From: Gammaproteobacteria bacterium
GTDB taxonomy: Bacteria > Pseudomonadota > Gammaproteobacteria > Steroidobacterales > Steroidobacteraceae
NCBI GenBank assembly: GCA_012026925.1
Contig: VEPJ01000033.1
Span: forward strand, 1 to 38,860
DNA length: 38,860 nucleotides
Direction of reading: 5' to 3'
The number at the start of each line of letters is the position of its first letter. Positions within the stretch are counted from its first letter, which is position 1. Made by a program: the position numbers and the translations under genes. The notes beneath the pieces are model-generated. The model saw only the letters and a list, made by a program, of their open reading frames with translations. It did not search any database and had not been told where the DNA came from. Shown in pieces: positions 16,884-25,524 of this stretch.

Positions 16884-18371
16884 ATGACGATGACAAGGAC
16901 ACCATCAGGAACCGGGACCGCGCTCGCCGCGGTGCTCGTGTTTTCCGCGGCTGCCACACTCCCTGCTGCTGCGGCTTCACTGGACGATCCCTGGGGCACG
17001 GCTCGCGAAGTTGCGGCCAACCCCAGCCGCTATGCACAGCCGTCGCCGGGAACGGCGTGCGACACGCGGGCCACGAGTGGGCCACTGGATCTCGTCTCGG
17101 CCGTGACGCTTGCGCTCTGCAACAACCCGCAGACTCGCGTCGCCTGGGCCAACGCACTCGCGCAGGCAGCCCAGGTCGGGACCGCCCGGGCTCCCTACCT
17201 GCCGACCGTCACGGCGGACGGCAGCTACGACCGCTCGCGCACGACGGGCAACCGCGCGCAGACCTCGGCCTCGGGTGGTGACTGGGTCAATTCCGGGGAC
17301 GTGAGCGCGAACGTGTCCTACCTGCTCTACGACTTCGGCGCGCGGGCCGCGAACCTGCGCTCCGCGCAGGAGCTGCTCAACGCGGCGAACGCGATCCAGG
17401 ACAGCACGGTGCAGTCCGTGATCAGCAGCACCGTGCAGGCTTACTACCAGGTCCAGGGAGCCCTGGCGTCGGTCGCCGCTGCCCGGACGTCCGAGCAGAC
17501 GAGTCTCGAGAGCCTGCAGGCTGCACAGACGCGCCGTCAGGTCGGCGTCGCGACCCCGGCGGAGGTGCTGCTCGCGCAGACGGCTTATTCGCAGTCCACG
17601 CTGGTGCGCGTACGGGCCGAGGGGCTGTCGAGCCAGGCCCGTGGCAACCTCGCCGCGGTGCTCGGGCTCGACGCGAACGCGCCGCTCGAGCTCCTGCCGA
17701 TGAGCGAGGAGCCGCCGCGGGCGGACGTCGACCAGCGCGTCGGCGAACTGATCAGCGCGGCACGCCTGCGCAGGCCGGACCTCGCGGCTGCAGAAGCGCA
17801 GTACCGGGCTGCCCAGGCCGACGTGGAACTCGCAAGGGCGAGCGGCCGGCCCAGCCTGTCGGCGGGCGTCACGACCAATCACCTCATGCCGGAGGGATTC
17901 CCGTCCTCCACCGCGTCCACCCTGGGCGTCACGCTGAGCGTGCCCGTGTTCACCGGATTCTCGACGACGTACAGGGTGGCGAACGCCCGGGCGCTGGCCG
18001 AGGCGAAGGCCGCGCAGCGTGACCAGGTCAACCTGCAGGTCGCCTACGACGTCTGGAGTTCCTACCAAAGCCTCGTGACAGCTTCCCAGGCCCTGCGGAG
18101 CACCTCGGACCTCCTCGCGAGCGCCACCCAGTCGCAGGAGGTCGCGATGGGTCGCTACAAGGCGGGCGCGGGCAGCCTGCTCGACCTGCTGACGGCGCAG
18201 TCGTCGCTCGCGGTCGCGCGCCAGGCGCGCGTGCAGAGCCTGTACGACTGGAGCACGTCGCGAGTCGCACTCGCCCTTGCGATGGGCGCTCTCGATGCAG
18301 CCACGGTCCGGGACCTCGCGCCCGCGGGACCTTCTCCTTCCAGCCCGACCCAGTCGTCGAGTGCCCCATGA
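16884..18371 (+). CDS. TolC-family outer membrane efflux protein
   Basis: 495 aa with a cleavable signal peptide (~1-32, ending PAAAAS). Two repeats of the TolC-type coiled-coil/beta-strand unit are seen. The first has TLALCNNPQTRVAWANALAQ; the second, from ~290, has RRPDLAAAEAQYRAAQADV, the LSVPVFTGF strand and a C-terminal helix GRYKAGAGSLLDLLTAQSSLA. It would form the trimeric exit duct for the MacA/MacB-like pump encoded next. Its stop overlaps the adaptor start by four bases (ATGA). The upstream start choice among the closely spaced ATGs (16884, 16890) is uncertain by two residues. Confidence 0.92.
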   Translation: MTMTRTPSGTGTALAAVLVFSAAATLPAAAASLDDPWGTAREVAANPSRYAQPSPGTACDTRATSGPLDLVSAVTLALCNNPQTRVAWANALAQAAQVGTARAPYLPTVTADGSYDRSRTTGNRAQTSASGGDWVNSGDVSANVSYLLYDFGARAANLRSAQELLNAANAIQDSTVQSVISSTVQAYYQVQGALASVAAARTSEQTSLESLQAAQTRRQVGVATPAEVLLAQTAYSQSTLVRVRAEGLSSQARGNLAAVLGLDANAPLELLPMSEEPPRADVDQRVGELISAARLRRPDLAAAEAQYRAAQADVELARASGRPSLSAGVTTNHLMPEGFPSSTASTLGVTLSVPVFTGFSTTYRVANARALAEAKAAQRDQVNLQVAYDVWSSYQSLVTASQALRSTSDLLASATQSQEVAMGRYKAGAGSLLDLLTAQSSLAVARQARVQSLYDWSTSRVALALAMGALDAATVRDLAPAGPSPSSPTQSSSAP

Positions 18372-19561
18372 CAGCTCGTGCGCGCAAGTTGCTGTTTCTG
18401 ACCCTGCTGGCCGCCGTCGTCGCAGGCGCCGCGTACGCGTGGTATCGGCACTCGTCCACCGCGGCGGCGGCCGAAGCGTACGAGACCGAGGCGGTCGCGC
18501 GCGGCGACCTCGTCCGTTCCGTGTCCGCGAACGGCACGCTGAACCCGGTCACGCTGGTGAACGTCGGTACGCAGGTGTCCGGGACGGTCCAGAAGCTCTA
18601 CGTCGATTTCAATTCGCGGGTGGAGAAGGGCCAGCTGCTGCTGACGCTGGACGATTCCCTCTATTCCGCCCAGTCGCGACAGAGCCAGGCCAACCTGCGC
18701 AATGCGCAGGCTGCGCTCGAGCTTGCGCAGGCGAACGAGGCGCGTGCCCGCGGGCTGTTTGCCAAGGAGTACATCTCGAAGCAGGACCTCGATACGGCGG
18801 TGACGGCGGTCAAGTCTGCGCAGGCACAGGTCCAGCTCGCGCAGGCACAGGCGGACAAGGATCGCGTCAACCTCGCGTACACGCAGATCCATTCGCCCGT
18901 GTCCGGCATCGTCGTGGACCGGCTGGTCGACGTCGGGCAGACCGTGGCCGCGAGCTTCCAGACCCCGACGCTGATCAAGATCGCGCAGGACCTCACCAAG
19001 ATGCAGATCGACTCGAGCTTCGCCGAAGCCGACATCGGCGACATCCGGGTCGGCCAGGCCGTGCGTTTCACCGTCGATGCGTTTCCCAACAGGCAGTTCG
19101 AGGGCAGCGTCAGCCAGATCCGCCTCAACCCGACGACCGTGCAGAACGTCGTGACCTACGACGTGGTGATTTCGGTGGACAACGCGGACCAGAAGCTGCT
19201 GCCGGGCATGACGGCGTTCGTCACCATTGCCGTTGCGAAGCGCGGCAACGTGCTCATGGTCCCGAACGCCGCGTTGCGCTTTCACCCGCGGCAGGAGGCC
19301 GCCGCGAATCGCTCGAAGAAGGACGCCTCTGGCGGAGGCAGCCGGCGGGAGGAAAGCAAGGCGGGCCCGATGGGAACGGTGTACGTGCTGCGTAACGGCA
19401 AGCCGCAGCCCGTGCGCGTCGTGACCGGCATCACGGACAACCGCCATACGGAGGTCGTCTCCGGCGACCTCGCGGAGGGCGACCTCCTGATCACGGGTTC
19501 GACTGCCGACAAGGCCGGCCAGCAGACGCCTCCGTCCGGCGTGCGGTTCCGGGTGATGTGA
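18368..19561 (+). CDS. MacA-like periplasmic adaptor (HlyD family)
   Basis: 397 aa membrane-fusion protein with an N-terminal anchor helix (~7-26). The lipoyl-like half (VNVGTQVSGTVQKLYVDF), an alpha-hairpin coiled coil (~95-165, AQANLRNAQAALELAQ), the second lipoyl half YTQIHSPVSGIVVDR, then beta-barrel and membrane-proximal domains follow. Between ~310 and 335 a Ser/Lys/Arg/Gly-rich insert interrupts the C-terminal part, which is odd for MacA. It bridges the inner-membrane ABC pair and the TolC-like duct. Coupled to the genes on both sides by overlaps. Confidence 0.92.
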   Translation: MTARARKLLFLTLLAAVVAGAAYAWYRHSSTAAAAEAYETEAVARGDLVRSVSANGTLNPVTLVNVGTQVSGTVQKLYVDFNSRVEKGQLLLTLDDSLYSAQSRQSQANLRNAQAALELAQANEARARGLFAKEYISKQDLDTAVTAVKSAQAQVQLAQAQADKDRVNLAYTQIHSPVSGIVVDRLVDVGQTVAASFQTPTLIKIAQDLTKMQIDSSFAEADIGDIRVGQAVRFTVDAFPNRQFEGSVSQIRLNPTTVQNVVTYDVVISVDNADQKLLPGMTAFVTIAVAKRGNVLMVPNAALRFHPRQEAAANRSKKDASGGGSRREESKAGPMGTVYVLRNGKPQPVRVVTGITDNRHTEVVSGDLAEGDLLITGSTADKAGQQTPPSGVRFRVM

Positions 19562-20277
19562 TGCCGGATCGGTCGGCGGTCATCCGCGTCGAACGGCTGA
19601 GCAAGCACTACGAGACGCCCGCGGGGCCGTTCCCGGTGCTGAAGGAGATCGACCTCACGGTGCAGCGCGGAGAGTTCGTCGCGGTCATGGGTCCGTCCGG
19701 CTCGGGCAAGTCGACGTTCATGAACATCCTGGGCTGCCTGGACCGGCCGAGCTCCGGCGGCTACTGGCTCGACGGCGAGGACGTGAACGGACTCGACGTG
19801 GACCAGCGTGCCGGGCTCCGCAATCGCACGATCGGCTTCGTGTTCCAGGGCTTCAACCTGTTGCCGCGCATGACGCTCACGGACAACGTCGCGCTGCCGC
19901 TCGTCTATGCCGGCCTTGCGCGCAAGGAACGCGACGGGAGGGCGGTACGGGTTCTCGAGCGCGTCGGCCTGGGTTCGTACGTCGGGTCCTACCCGAACCG
20001 GATCTCGGGCGGCCAGCAGCAGCGCGTCGCGATAGCGCGCGCACTGGTGAATGATCCCCGCCTGATCCTCGCCGACGAGCCGACGGGCAACCTCGACAGC
20101 CACACGAGCGAGGAGATCATGGCGCTCTTCGGCGAGCTCAATGCCGGCGGCATCACGGTCGTGCTGGTGACCCACGAGCCGGACATCGCGGCCCACGCGC
20201 GTCGGCTCGTGCGATTCCTCGACGGCCGGATCGTGCACGACGGCCCGGTCGGCCAGGGCCGGGAGGCGGGCCGGTGA
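19561..20277 (+). CDS. MacB-like ABC transporter ATPase
   Basis: 238 aa ATP-binding protein of the LolD/MacB type. Walker A is GPSGSGKST, the Q-loop FVFQGFNLLPRM, the signature ISGGQQQRVAIARALV, Walker B LILADEPTGNLD and the H-loop VLVTHEP. In E. coli MacB this domain is fused to the membrane part; here it is a separate gene. The ATG at 19561 shares its A with the macA stop (TGATG); GTG at 19558 is an alternative. The energy source for the exporter formed with the permease downstream. Confidence 0.92.
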   Translation: MPDRSAVIRVERLSKHYETPAGPFPVLKEIDLTVQRGEFVAVMGPSGSGKSTFMNILGCLDRPSSGGYWLDGEDVNGLDVDQRAGLRNRTIGFVFQGFNLLPRMTLTDNVALPLVYAGLARKERDGRAVRVLERVGLGSYVGSYPNRISGGQQQRVAIARALVNDPRLILADEPTGNLDSHTSEEIMALFGELNAGGITVVLVTHEPDIAAHARRLVRFLDGRIVHDGPVGQGREAGR

Positions 20278-21497
20278 TCTCCGGGGTCATGACGGCAGAG
20301 GCCTGGCGGGCGATGGGCGCCAACCGGATGCGCACCGCGCTCACGATGCTCGGCATGGTCATCGGCGTGGCTGCGGTCGTGCTGATGATGGCGATCGGGC
20401 AGGGGGCGCAGGACGACGTCAAGGCATCCATCAACTCGATGGGCAGCAACCTGTTCATCGTGCTGTCCGGCTCGACCACATCCGGCGGCGTGCGCATGGG
20501 CGGTGGCGCCGCGCCCACGCTGACCGTCTCGGACGGCGAGGCCATCGCGGAGTTGCCCGGCGTCGAGGCAGTGGCGCCCGTTCACATGGGCACGGCGCAG
20601 CTCGTCTATGGCCCGAACAACTGGAGCACGACGGTGCTGGGTACGACGCCGAACTACGTCGACCTGCGCTCGTGGCCGATCGCGCAGGGGGCGCCGTTCA
20701 CGGATTCGGACGTTCGCTCCGCCACGCGAGTCGCCCTGATCGGGCAGACGGTGGCCGAGAACCTGTTCGGTGGCGAGAACCCGGTCGGCCGGACGATCCG
20801 CATCAAGCAGAACCCGTTCCTCGTCGTGGGAGTGCTGAGCGAGAGGGGCCAGAGCCTCGACGGCCGCGACCAGGACGATACGGTGATGGTGCCGTGGACC
20901 ACGGCCCAGCGGAAGCTCTTCGGCACGCCATTCCCGGGCGCGGTGCGTTCCCTGATGGTGCGCGCGATCTCCGAAGATGCGATGCCGCGGCTCGAGGGGG
21001 CCATGACCGAACTCCTGCGCCAGCGCCATCACCTCCGGCCCGACGCGGATGCCGACTTCATGATCCGCAATCTCACGGCGGTCGCGGAGTCGATGGCCGA
21101 GACCACGCGCATCATGTCCCTGCTGCTCGGTGCCATCGCGTCCGTGTCGCTGCTGGTCGGCGGCATCGGCATCATGAACATCATGCTGGTGTCGGTGACG
21201 GAGCGGACCCGGGAGATCGGCATCCGCATCGCGATCGGCGCGCGGCCGCGCGACATACGGCAGCAGTTCCTGCTCGAGGCCGTCATGATGTCCTGCGCGG
21301 GCTGCCTGATCGGCGTGATGCTGGGCGTCGGTTGCGCCGTCCTCGCGCACTCGCTGGCGCAGACCTCGGTGGTGATCACCGGCAAGTCCATCGTGCTGGC
21401 GTTCTGCGTTGCGGCGATGGTCGGGATCTTCTTCGGCTTCTACCCGGCGAACAAGGCGGCGCGGATGGAGCCGATCGCCGCGCTCCGCTATGAATAA
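20274..21497 (+). CDS. MacB-like ABC transporter permease (FtsX fold)
   Basis: 407 aa. One helix near the N-terminus (MRTALTMLGMVIGVAAVVLMM) is followed by a large periplasmic MacB-PCD domain (~45-275). Three C-terminal helices of the FtsX domain follow, with SLLVGGIGIMNIMLVSVTER and RTREIGIRIAIGA. It ends in the family-typical IAALRYE. This is the classic mechanotransmission exporter for macrolides, lipopeptides or signals; the actual substrate is unknown. Starts at GTG 20274 overlapping the ATPase stop, or at ATG 20289. The TAA stop lies inside the palindromic repeat that begins at 21491. Confidence 0.92.
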   Translation: MISGVMTAEAWRAMGANRMRTALTMLGMVIGVAAVVLMMAIGQGAQDDVKASINSMGSNLFIVLSGSTTSGGVRMGGGAAPTLTVSDGEAIAELPGVEAVAPVHMGTAQLVYGPNNWSTTVLGTTPNYVDLRSWPIAQGAPFTDSDVRSATRVALIGQTVAENLFGGENPVGRTIRIKQNPFLVVGVLSERGQSLDGRDQDDTVMVPWTTAQRKLFGTPFPGAVRSLMVRAISEDAMPRLEGAMTELLRQRHHLRPDADADFMIRNLTAVAESMAETTRIMSLLLGAIASVSLLVGGIGIMNIMLVSVTERTREIGIRIAIGARPRDIRQQFLLEAVMMSCAGCLIGVMLGVGCAVLAHSLAQTSVVITGKSIVLAFCVAAMVGIFFGFYPANKAARMEPIAALRYE

Positions 21498-21552
21498 ATC
21501 GGTGCCATTCACCTGATTTCCCGAAATCAGGTAAATGGCACCGATTTATTCA
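21491..21552. repeat. REPIN-like palindromic repeat, copy 1
   Basis: Two 31-bp arms, TGAATAAATCGGTGCCATTC... and its reverse complement, with one mismatch and a 2-nt centre. Each arm is itself a hairpin, AAATC-GGTG-CCATT-CACC-(T)GATTT. It lies between convergent genes, and holds the macB-like TAA (21495-21497) and the DHODH-like TGA (21550-21552). It may also act as a bidirectional terminator. Confidence 0.9.
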
Positions 21553-22518
21553 GCAGTAGCAGGCCTGGATGGTCTTCTTCGGTGCGTCGAGCGTGCCGAC
21601 GAGCTCGGCCACGGACTTCAGTCCGCTGGCGGCCAGGTACTCGGCGATGCCGGCGTTGATCTTCGCGCAGACGAGCGGGTCGTAGAACAGCGCCGTACCG
21701 ACGCCGACCGTGGTGGCGCCGGCGATGATGAACTCGAGCGCGTCCTGCGCCGACTGGATGCCGCCCTGCCCGATGATCGGGATGCGGAGCGGGCGCGCGA
21801 CCTCCGCCACCTGCATCACCTTGAGCAGCGCGATGGGCTTGATCGCGGGGCCCGACAGCCCGCCCTGCACGTTGCCGATCACGGGCCGTCGCGTCTTCAC
21901 GTCGATCGCCATGCCCATCACGGTGTTGATCACCGCGAGACCGTCGCTGCCCGCTTCGATGCACCGGCGCGCGTTCTCCCGGATGTCGGTCTGGTTGGGC
22001 GACAGCTTGGTGATGAGCGGCTTCTTCGTCACCGCGCGGCAGGCGGCCACGACGCGCGCCGACATTTCCGGCACGTTGCCGAACTGCACGCCACCTTCCT
22101 TGATGTTGGGGCACGAGATGTTGATCTCGATCGCGTCGATGGCCGAGTCCTCGAACCGGCGCGTCGTCTCGACGTAGTCCTCGATGGTCGACCCGCATAC
22201 GTTCGCGAAGAACCGCGTCTCGCCGAAATCGAGTGTCGGCAGGATCCGGTCCACTACCGCGTCCACGCCCGGGTTCTGCAGCCCGATCGCGTTCAGCATC
22301 CCCATGGGCGTCTCGTAGACGCGGTGCGGCGGGTTGCCGAGGCGCGGTTCGCGCGTGGTGCCCTTGAGCACGATCGCGCCGACGTGCGAGTTCGAGAAAC
22401 CCTCGACGCGGGTGTACTCCTCGCCGAAGCCGACGCAGCCGGAGAGCAGCACGATCGGCGAGGCGAGCTTCAGGCCGCAGAAGTCGACGGCCAGGGAGGC
22501 GGGGAGCGGGGCGGACAT
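21550..22518 (-). CDS. pyrD: Dihydroorotate dehydrogenase-like flavoenzyme (class 1B type)
   Basis: 322 aa FMN TIM barrel. Visible motifs: ASPIVLLSGCVGFGEEY, KGTTREPRLGNPPHRVYETPM, a substrate loop NAIGLQNPG, FANVCGSTIEDYVE, ISCPNIKEGG with the active-site Cys, KLSPNQTDI, INTVMGMAID, GGLSGPAIKPIAL and the C-terminal FMN phosphate loop with GTALFYDP. The sequence fits the NAD-linked class 1B; its usual partner pyrK is not in this window. It oxidises dihydroorotate to orotate in pyrimidine synthesis if the assignment is right; a related dehydrogenase is possible. The start ATG (22516-22518) lies 6 nt after a TACAAT box, with no Shine-Dalgarno. Confidence 0.85.
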   Translation of the reverse strand: MSAPLPASLAVDFCGLKLASPIVLLSGCVGFGEEYTRVEGFSNSHVGAIVLKGTTREPRLGNPPHRVYETPMGMLNAIGLQNPGVDAVVDRILPTLDFGETRFFANVCGSTIEDYVETTRRFEDSAIDAIEINISCPNIKEGGVQFGNVPEMSARVVAACRAVTKKPLITKLSPNQTDIRENARRCIEAGSDGLAVINTVMGMAIDVKTRRPVIGNVQGGLSGPAIKPIALLKVMQVAEVARPLRIPIIGQGGIQSAQDALEFIIAGATTVGVGTALFYDPLVCAKINAGIAEYLAASGLKSVAELVGTLDAPKKTIQACYC

Positions 22519-22524
22519 GCGGCT

Positions 22525-22530
22525 ATTGTA
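22525..22530 (-). promoter_or_regulatory. -10 box of the DHODH-like gene, leaderless geometry
   Basis: On the minus strand TACAAT (five of six matches) is followed by 6 nt and then the ATG, so transcription would start at or next to the A of ATG. No clear -35 lies at 16-18 bp. Confidence 0.5.
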
Positions 22531-22591
22531 GAAGAATCGGACGGAGGCAATGGCACGCGGGACTGTCGATGCTCCCGCGTCCGCCACGGGA

Positions 22592-24469
22592 TCATTTCGG
22601 AGGCGCGGCGCGGGAATCGCTCGCAAGTCGCTGTCCGGGCAGGACGGGGTCGAACTCGATCCGCGCAACCTGCTCCGGCGCGACACCGTAGCGTCGCTGG
22701 AGCGCGACCCAGCGCGGGAAGCCATCGAGCTTCCGGCGCAGGATCACGCTGGCAACCGTGAAGTAATAGATGTAGCCGGCGGGCGTCGCCTGCTCGAGTT
22801 GCTTCTCGGCCCAGTCGACGGCGAGGTCCCGTTCCCCGAACCAGGCGTAGACCTGCGCCACGTAGAGCGCGTACTCCTGGGCGTTCGTCATGTGCTTGAG
22901 CTGCTCGAGCAGATCCGCAGCTTCCCGGCTCCGACCCAGGTCGTGCAGGGCCATCGCCTTGATCCGCATCACGCTGGGGATCGAGAGCGAACGACTGCCT
23001 TCCAGGATCGACAGTGCCGCCGCCGGATCACCCATCAGGAGACGGACTACCGCGCGGGTACTCCCGAAGACGCCGGGATCGGCCGTCGCGAGCATGATCC
23101 GCTCGGCCTTCTCGAGCATGCCGAGTTGCATGTAGACGTCGACGAGCCGACTGATGCAGATCGTGCACAGCGGATCGCGCTCGACGGCCCTCTCGCCGAG
23201 CCGCAGCATCAGTTCCTCGCGACGGATGAGCGTCGCGAAGATGGCGGCGAGGCGCAGCACGTCGCCGTTCGACGGGTCGAGCTCCAGGGAGCGCGTGTGC
23301 AGCCTTGCCGCGGCGGCGTGGTCGCGCTCGACGTAGGACTTGCGCAACGCCATCCACGCCAGGCCGCTCGCGTTGTCGGGATCGAGTTCGAGCGCCCTCT
23401 CCAGGGCCTCCCGCGAGCGGCGGTCCGCGTCCTCCGCCGACATGCTCGCGAAGAACGGATCGGGATCCGCCGGTGTCTGGAACCTGTGCTGCCAGTAGAG
23501 CATGGCCAGGCCGACCCATGCGTCGGCGTAGTCCGGGTCGATCTCGAGGGCGGCCTTCAGCAGGCGCTCCATGGCCGACCAGTCGCGGTCGGTGCCGACG
23601 AAGATCTGTCGCGCCTGCACGTACAGCAGGTATGCCTGCGGGTCGGCGCGGGTGCTCCTGCGGACCTCTCCGAGCAGGGTCGGCCGCAACTGGCTGACCA
23701 CGGCGACGGCTATCTCGTCCTGTATGGCGAAGATGTCTCCGAGCGGGCGGTCGAAGGTCTGCGACCACAGCTGCGCATCCGTGCGGCCGTCGATCAGCTG
23801 GGTCGAGATGCGCAGGCGATCGCCGGACCTGCGCACCGAGCCCTGCAGGACGTGCGTTACGCCCAGTTCCTTGGCGATCGCCCCGATCGTGGTGGACTTG
23901 CCCTTGTACGAGAACGCCGAGGTGCGCGAGATGACCCGGAGGTCCGGGACTTTCGCGAGCAGGTCGAGCAGTTCCTCGGCGAGGCCGTCCGACAGGTAGT
24001 CCTGCTCCGGATCCGAGCTCATGTTGACGAAGGGCAGCACGACGATCGAGCGGTCGCCGTAGGACTCGAGCCGGGCGGCGCTGCGACCCTCCTCGCGCGC
24101 TTCGCTCACCCTCTCCGCGTCACGGGCCGGATCGAGCACGAACTTGTCGACGGCGAAATAGGCGATGCCGAGCGCCAGCAGCACCATGATCAGCCGGTCG
24201 AGGAGGCGGTTGGTGCGTATCTCGAGGGCGCTGCCTGGGACGAGGTCGCTTTCCCGCTTCAGGCCCTCGGGCGTCAGCTCGAAGGACCAGGCTGCGACCA
24301 TCGCCGGGACGAATCCGACGGCCAGGACTATGACGACCACGCGCACCGCGTGCTCGGGAAAGCCGAACAGCGGCAGCACGGTGTCGGCGACCTGGACCAG
24401 CAGCCACGCGAGCGCCAGGTAGGCTGCCGCCGCACGGGGAACGTTGCGGCGTCTCAGTTCCGAGAGCAT
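22592..24469 (-). CDS. Membrane protein with TolB-like N-domain and TPR repeats
   Basis: 625 aa. The N-terminus has two hydrophobic helices (~12-30 and ~42-60) with VADTVLPLFGFPEHAVRVVV, then WSFELTPEGLKRESDL, and a third helix (~88-106). This membrane module is common in proteins related to adenylate-cyclase-type TPR sensors. A TolB/FlgO-like domain follows (SIVVLPFVNMSSDPEQDYLS, DGLAEELLDLLAKVPDLRVI, HVLQGSVRRSGDRLRISTQL). Residues ~270-600 are TPR repeats (KAALEIDPDYADAWVGLA, ALELDPDNASGLAWMAL). No catalytic cyclase, kinase or DNA-binding domain is present, so the effector is missing or acts through protein contacts. A scaffold or sensor role is inference. Confidence 0.85.
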   Translation of the reverse strand: MLSELRRRNVPRAAAAYLALAWLLVQVADTVLPLFGFPEHAVRVVVIVLAVGFVPAMVAAWSFELTPEGLKRESDLVPGSALEIRTNRLLDRLIMVLLALGIAYFAVDKFVLDPARDAERVSEAREEGRSAARLESYGDRSIVVLPFVNMSSDPEQDYLSDGLAEELLDLLAKVPDLRVISRTSAFSYKGKSTTIGAIAKELGVTHVLQGSVRRSGDRLRISTQLIDGRTDAQLWSQTFDRPLGDIFAIQDEIAVAVVSQLRPTLLGEVRRSTRADPQAYLLYVQARQIFVGTDRDWSAMERLLKAALEIDPDYADAWVGLAMLYWQHRFQTPADPDPFFASMSAEDADRRSREALERALELDPDNASGLAWMALRKSYVERDHAAAARLHTRSLELDPSNGDVLRLAAIFATLIRREELMLRLGERAVERDPLCTICISRLVDVYMQLGMLEKAERIMLATADPGVFGSTRAVVRLLMGDPAAALSILEGSRSLSIPSVMRIKAMALHDLGRSREAADLLEQLKHMTNAQEYALYVAQVYAWFGERDLAVDWAEKQLEQATPAGYIYYFTVASVILRRKLDGFPRWVALQRRYGVAPEQVARIEFDPVLPGQRLASDSRAAPPK

Positions 24470-24502
24470 GGTCGGCTCACGCGTCTTGCGGGCGGCGCTC
24501 GA

Positions 24503-24931
24503 TCAGCCGGAAATGAACTTCTCCAGGTGCTCGATCGTCTCCTGTTGCTCTTCGATCACGGCGCGCACGAGATCGCCGATCGAGATCATGCCTGCCATGG
24601 TCCCGCCCTCGACGACGGGCAGGTGGCGGATGCGTCGCTCCGTCATGATCTCCATGCAGCGCTTGACGCTTTCTCCCGGAGGCACGGTCACGACCGGCGA
24701 CGACATGATCTGCCAGACGGCCGTCTCGGCCGAGGAGCGTCCGAGCAGGACGACCTTGCGCGCATAGTCGCGCTCGGACACCAGGCCGACGAGCTCCCCG
24801 GCCCGCGTGACGGGTAGCGCGCCGACGTGCCGGTCCGCCATGATCTGGATGGCCTCGAGGACAGGGGCGTCGACGTCCACGGACCAGACGTCCTGGCCCT
24901 TGCGGGCCAGCAGGTTCTTCACGCGCAGCAT
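24503..24931 (-). CDS. CBS-pair domain protein
   Basis: 142 aa, little more than a tandem CBS pair. CBS1 (~8-62) has DAPVLEAIQIMADRHVGALPV and LVGLVSERDYARKV; CBS2 (~76-130) has VTVPPGESVKRCMEIM, ERRIRHLPVVEGG and GMISIGDLVRAVIEEQ. Such stand-alone modules bind adenosyl nucleotides and control partner proteins; none is evident here. The ATG at 24929-24931 has GGGGGAG upstream. It lies 33 bp upstream of the TPR gene in the same direction and is divergent from trmL. Confidence 0.92.
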   Translation of the reverse strand: MLRVKNLLARKGQDVWSVDVDAPVLEAIQIMADRHVGALPVTRAGELVGLVSERDYARKVVLLGRSSAETAVWQIMSSPVVTVPPGESVKRCMEIMTERRIRHLPVVEGGTMAGMISIGDLVRAVIEEQQETIEHLEKFISG

Positions 24932-25031
24932 GCTTGGCTCCCCCGGGTGTGCGCGAATGGTTCGGCCCGATTCTAAACCCGCGGCGAGGCGCGCATCACG
25001 CATCGTCCGCAAGAGCACAGTCGAGACCGTC

Positions 25032-25496
25032 TTGTTGCACGTCATCCTGCACGAGCCCGAGATCCCGCCGAACACGGGCAACGTGATACGCCTGTGTGCA
25101 AACACCGGGGCGCGGCTGCACCTGGTGCGGCCGCTCGGCTTCCGGCTGGACGCGCGCGCCGTGCGCCGTGCCGGGCTCGACTACCGCGAGCTGGCAGACG
25201 TCCGGGTCCACGACCATTTCGACGCGTGCCTCGAAGCGCTTGGACGTCCGCGCTGGTTTGCGTTCACGACGCGGGCGGGAGGATCGTTCGCCAACGTGCG
25301 CTACGAGCCCGGTGACGCGCTGGTCTTCGGAGCGGAGACGCGCGGGCTACCGCAGGCGCTGCTCGAGGCCTGTCCGGAGGACCGCCTCCTCCGTATCCCG
25401 ATGCTCGACGGCGCGCGTAGCCTGAACCTTGCGAACGCGGTGGCGGTGGCCGTATACGAGGCTTGGCGTCAGCAGGGATACGCCGGCGGCCGGTGA
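25032..25496 (+). CDS. trmL: tRNA (cytidine/uridine-34 2'-O)-methyltransferase TrmL, TTG start
   Basis: 154 aa SPOUT methyltransferase, same length as E. coli TrmL (157). Signatures: HVILHEPEIPPNTGNVIRLCANTG at the N-terminus (read in two parts), RRAGLDYRELADV, then the knotted AdoMet site LVFGAETRGLP, RIPMLDGARSLNLANAVAV and VYEAWRQQGY. It methylates the wobble ribose of certain leucine tRNAs. TTG at 25032 aligns the start with MLxIxL of E. coli; the next TTG (25035) is alternative. An ATG at 24957 would add 25 unconserved residues. It sits convergent with gpsA, 28 bp apart. Confidence 0.93.
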   Translation: MLHVILHEPEIPPNTGNVIRLCANTGARLHLVRPLGFRLDARAVRRAGLDYRELADVRVHDHFDACLEALGRPRWFAFTTRAGGSFANVRYEPGDALVFGAETRGLPQALLEACPEDRLLRIPMLDGARSLNLANAVAVAVYEAWRQQGYAGGR

Positions 25497-25524
25497 AACC
25501 CGGCCGGGTCGCGCAGGAAGCGGT

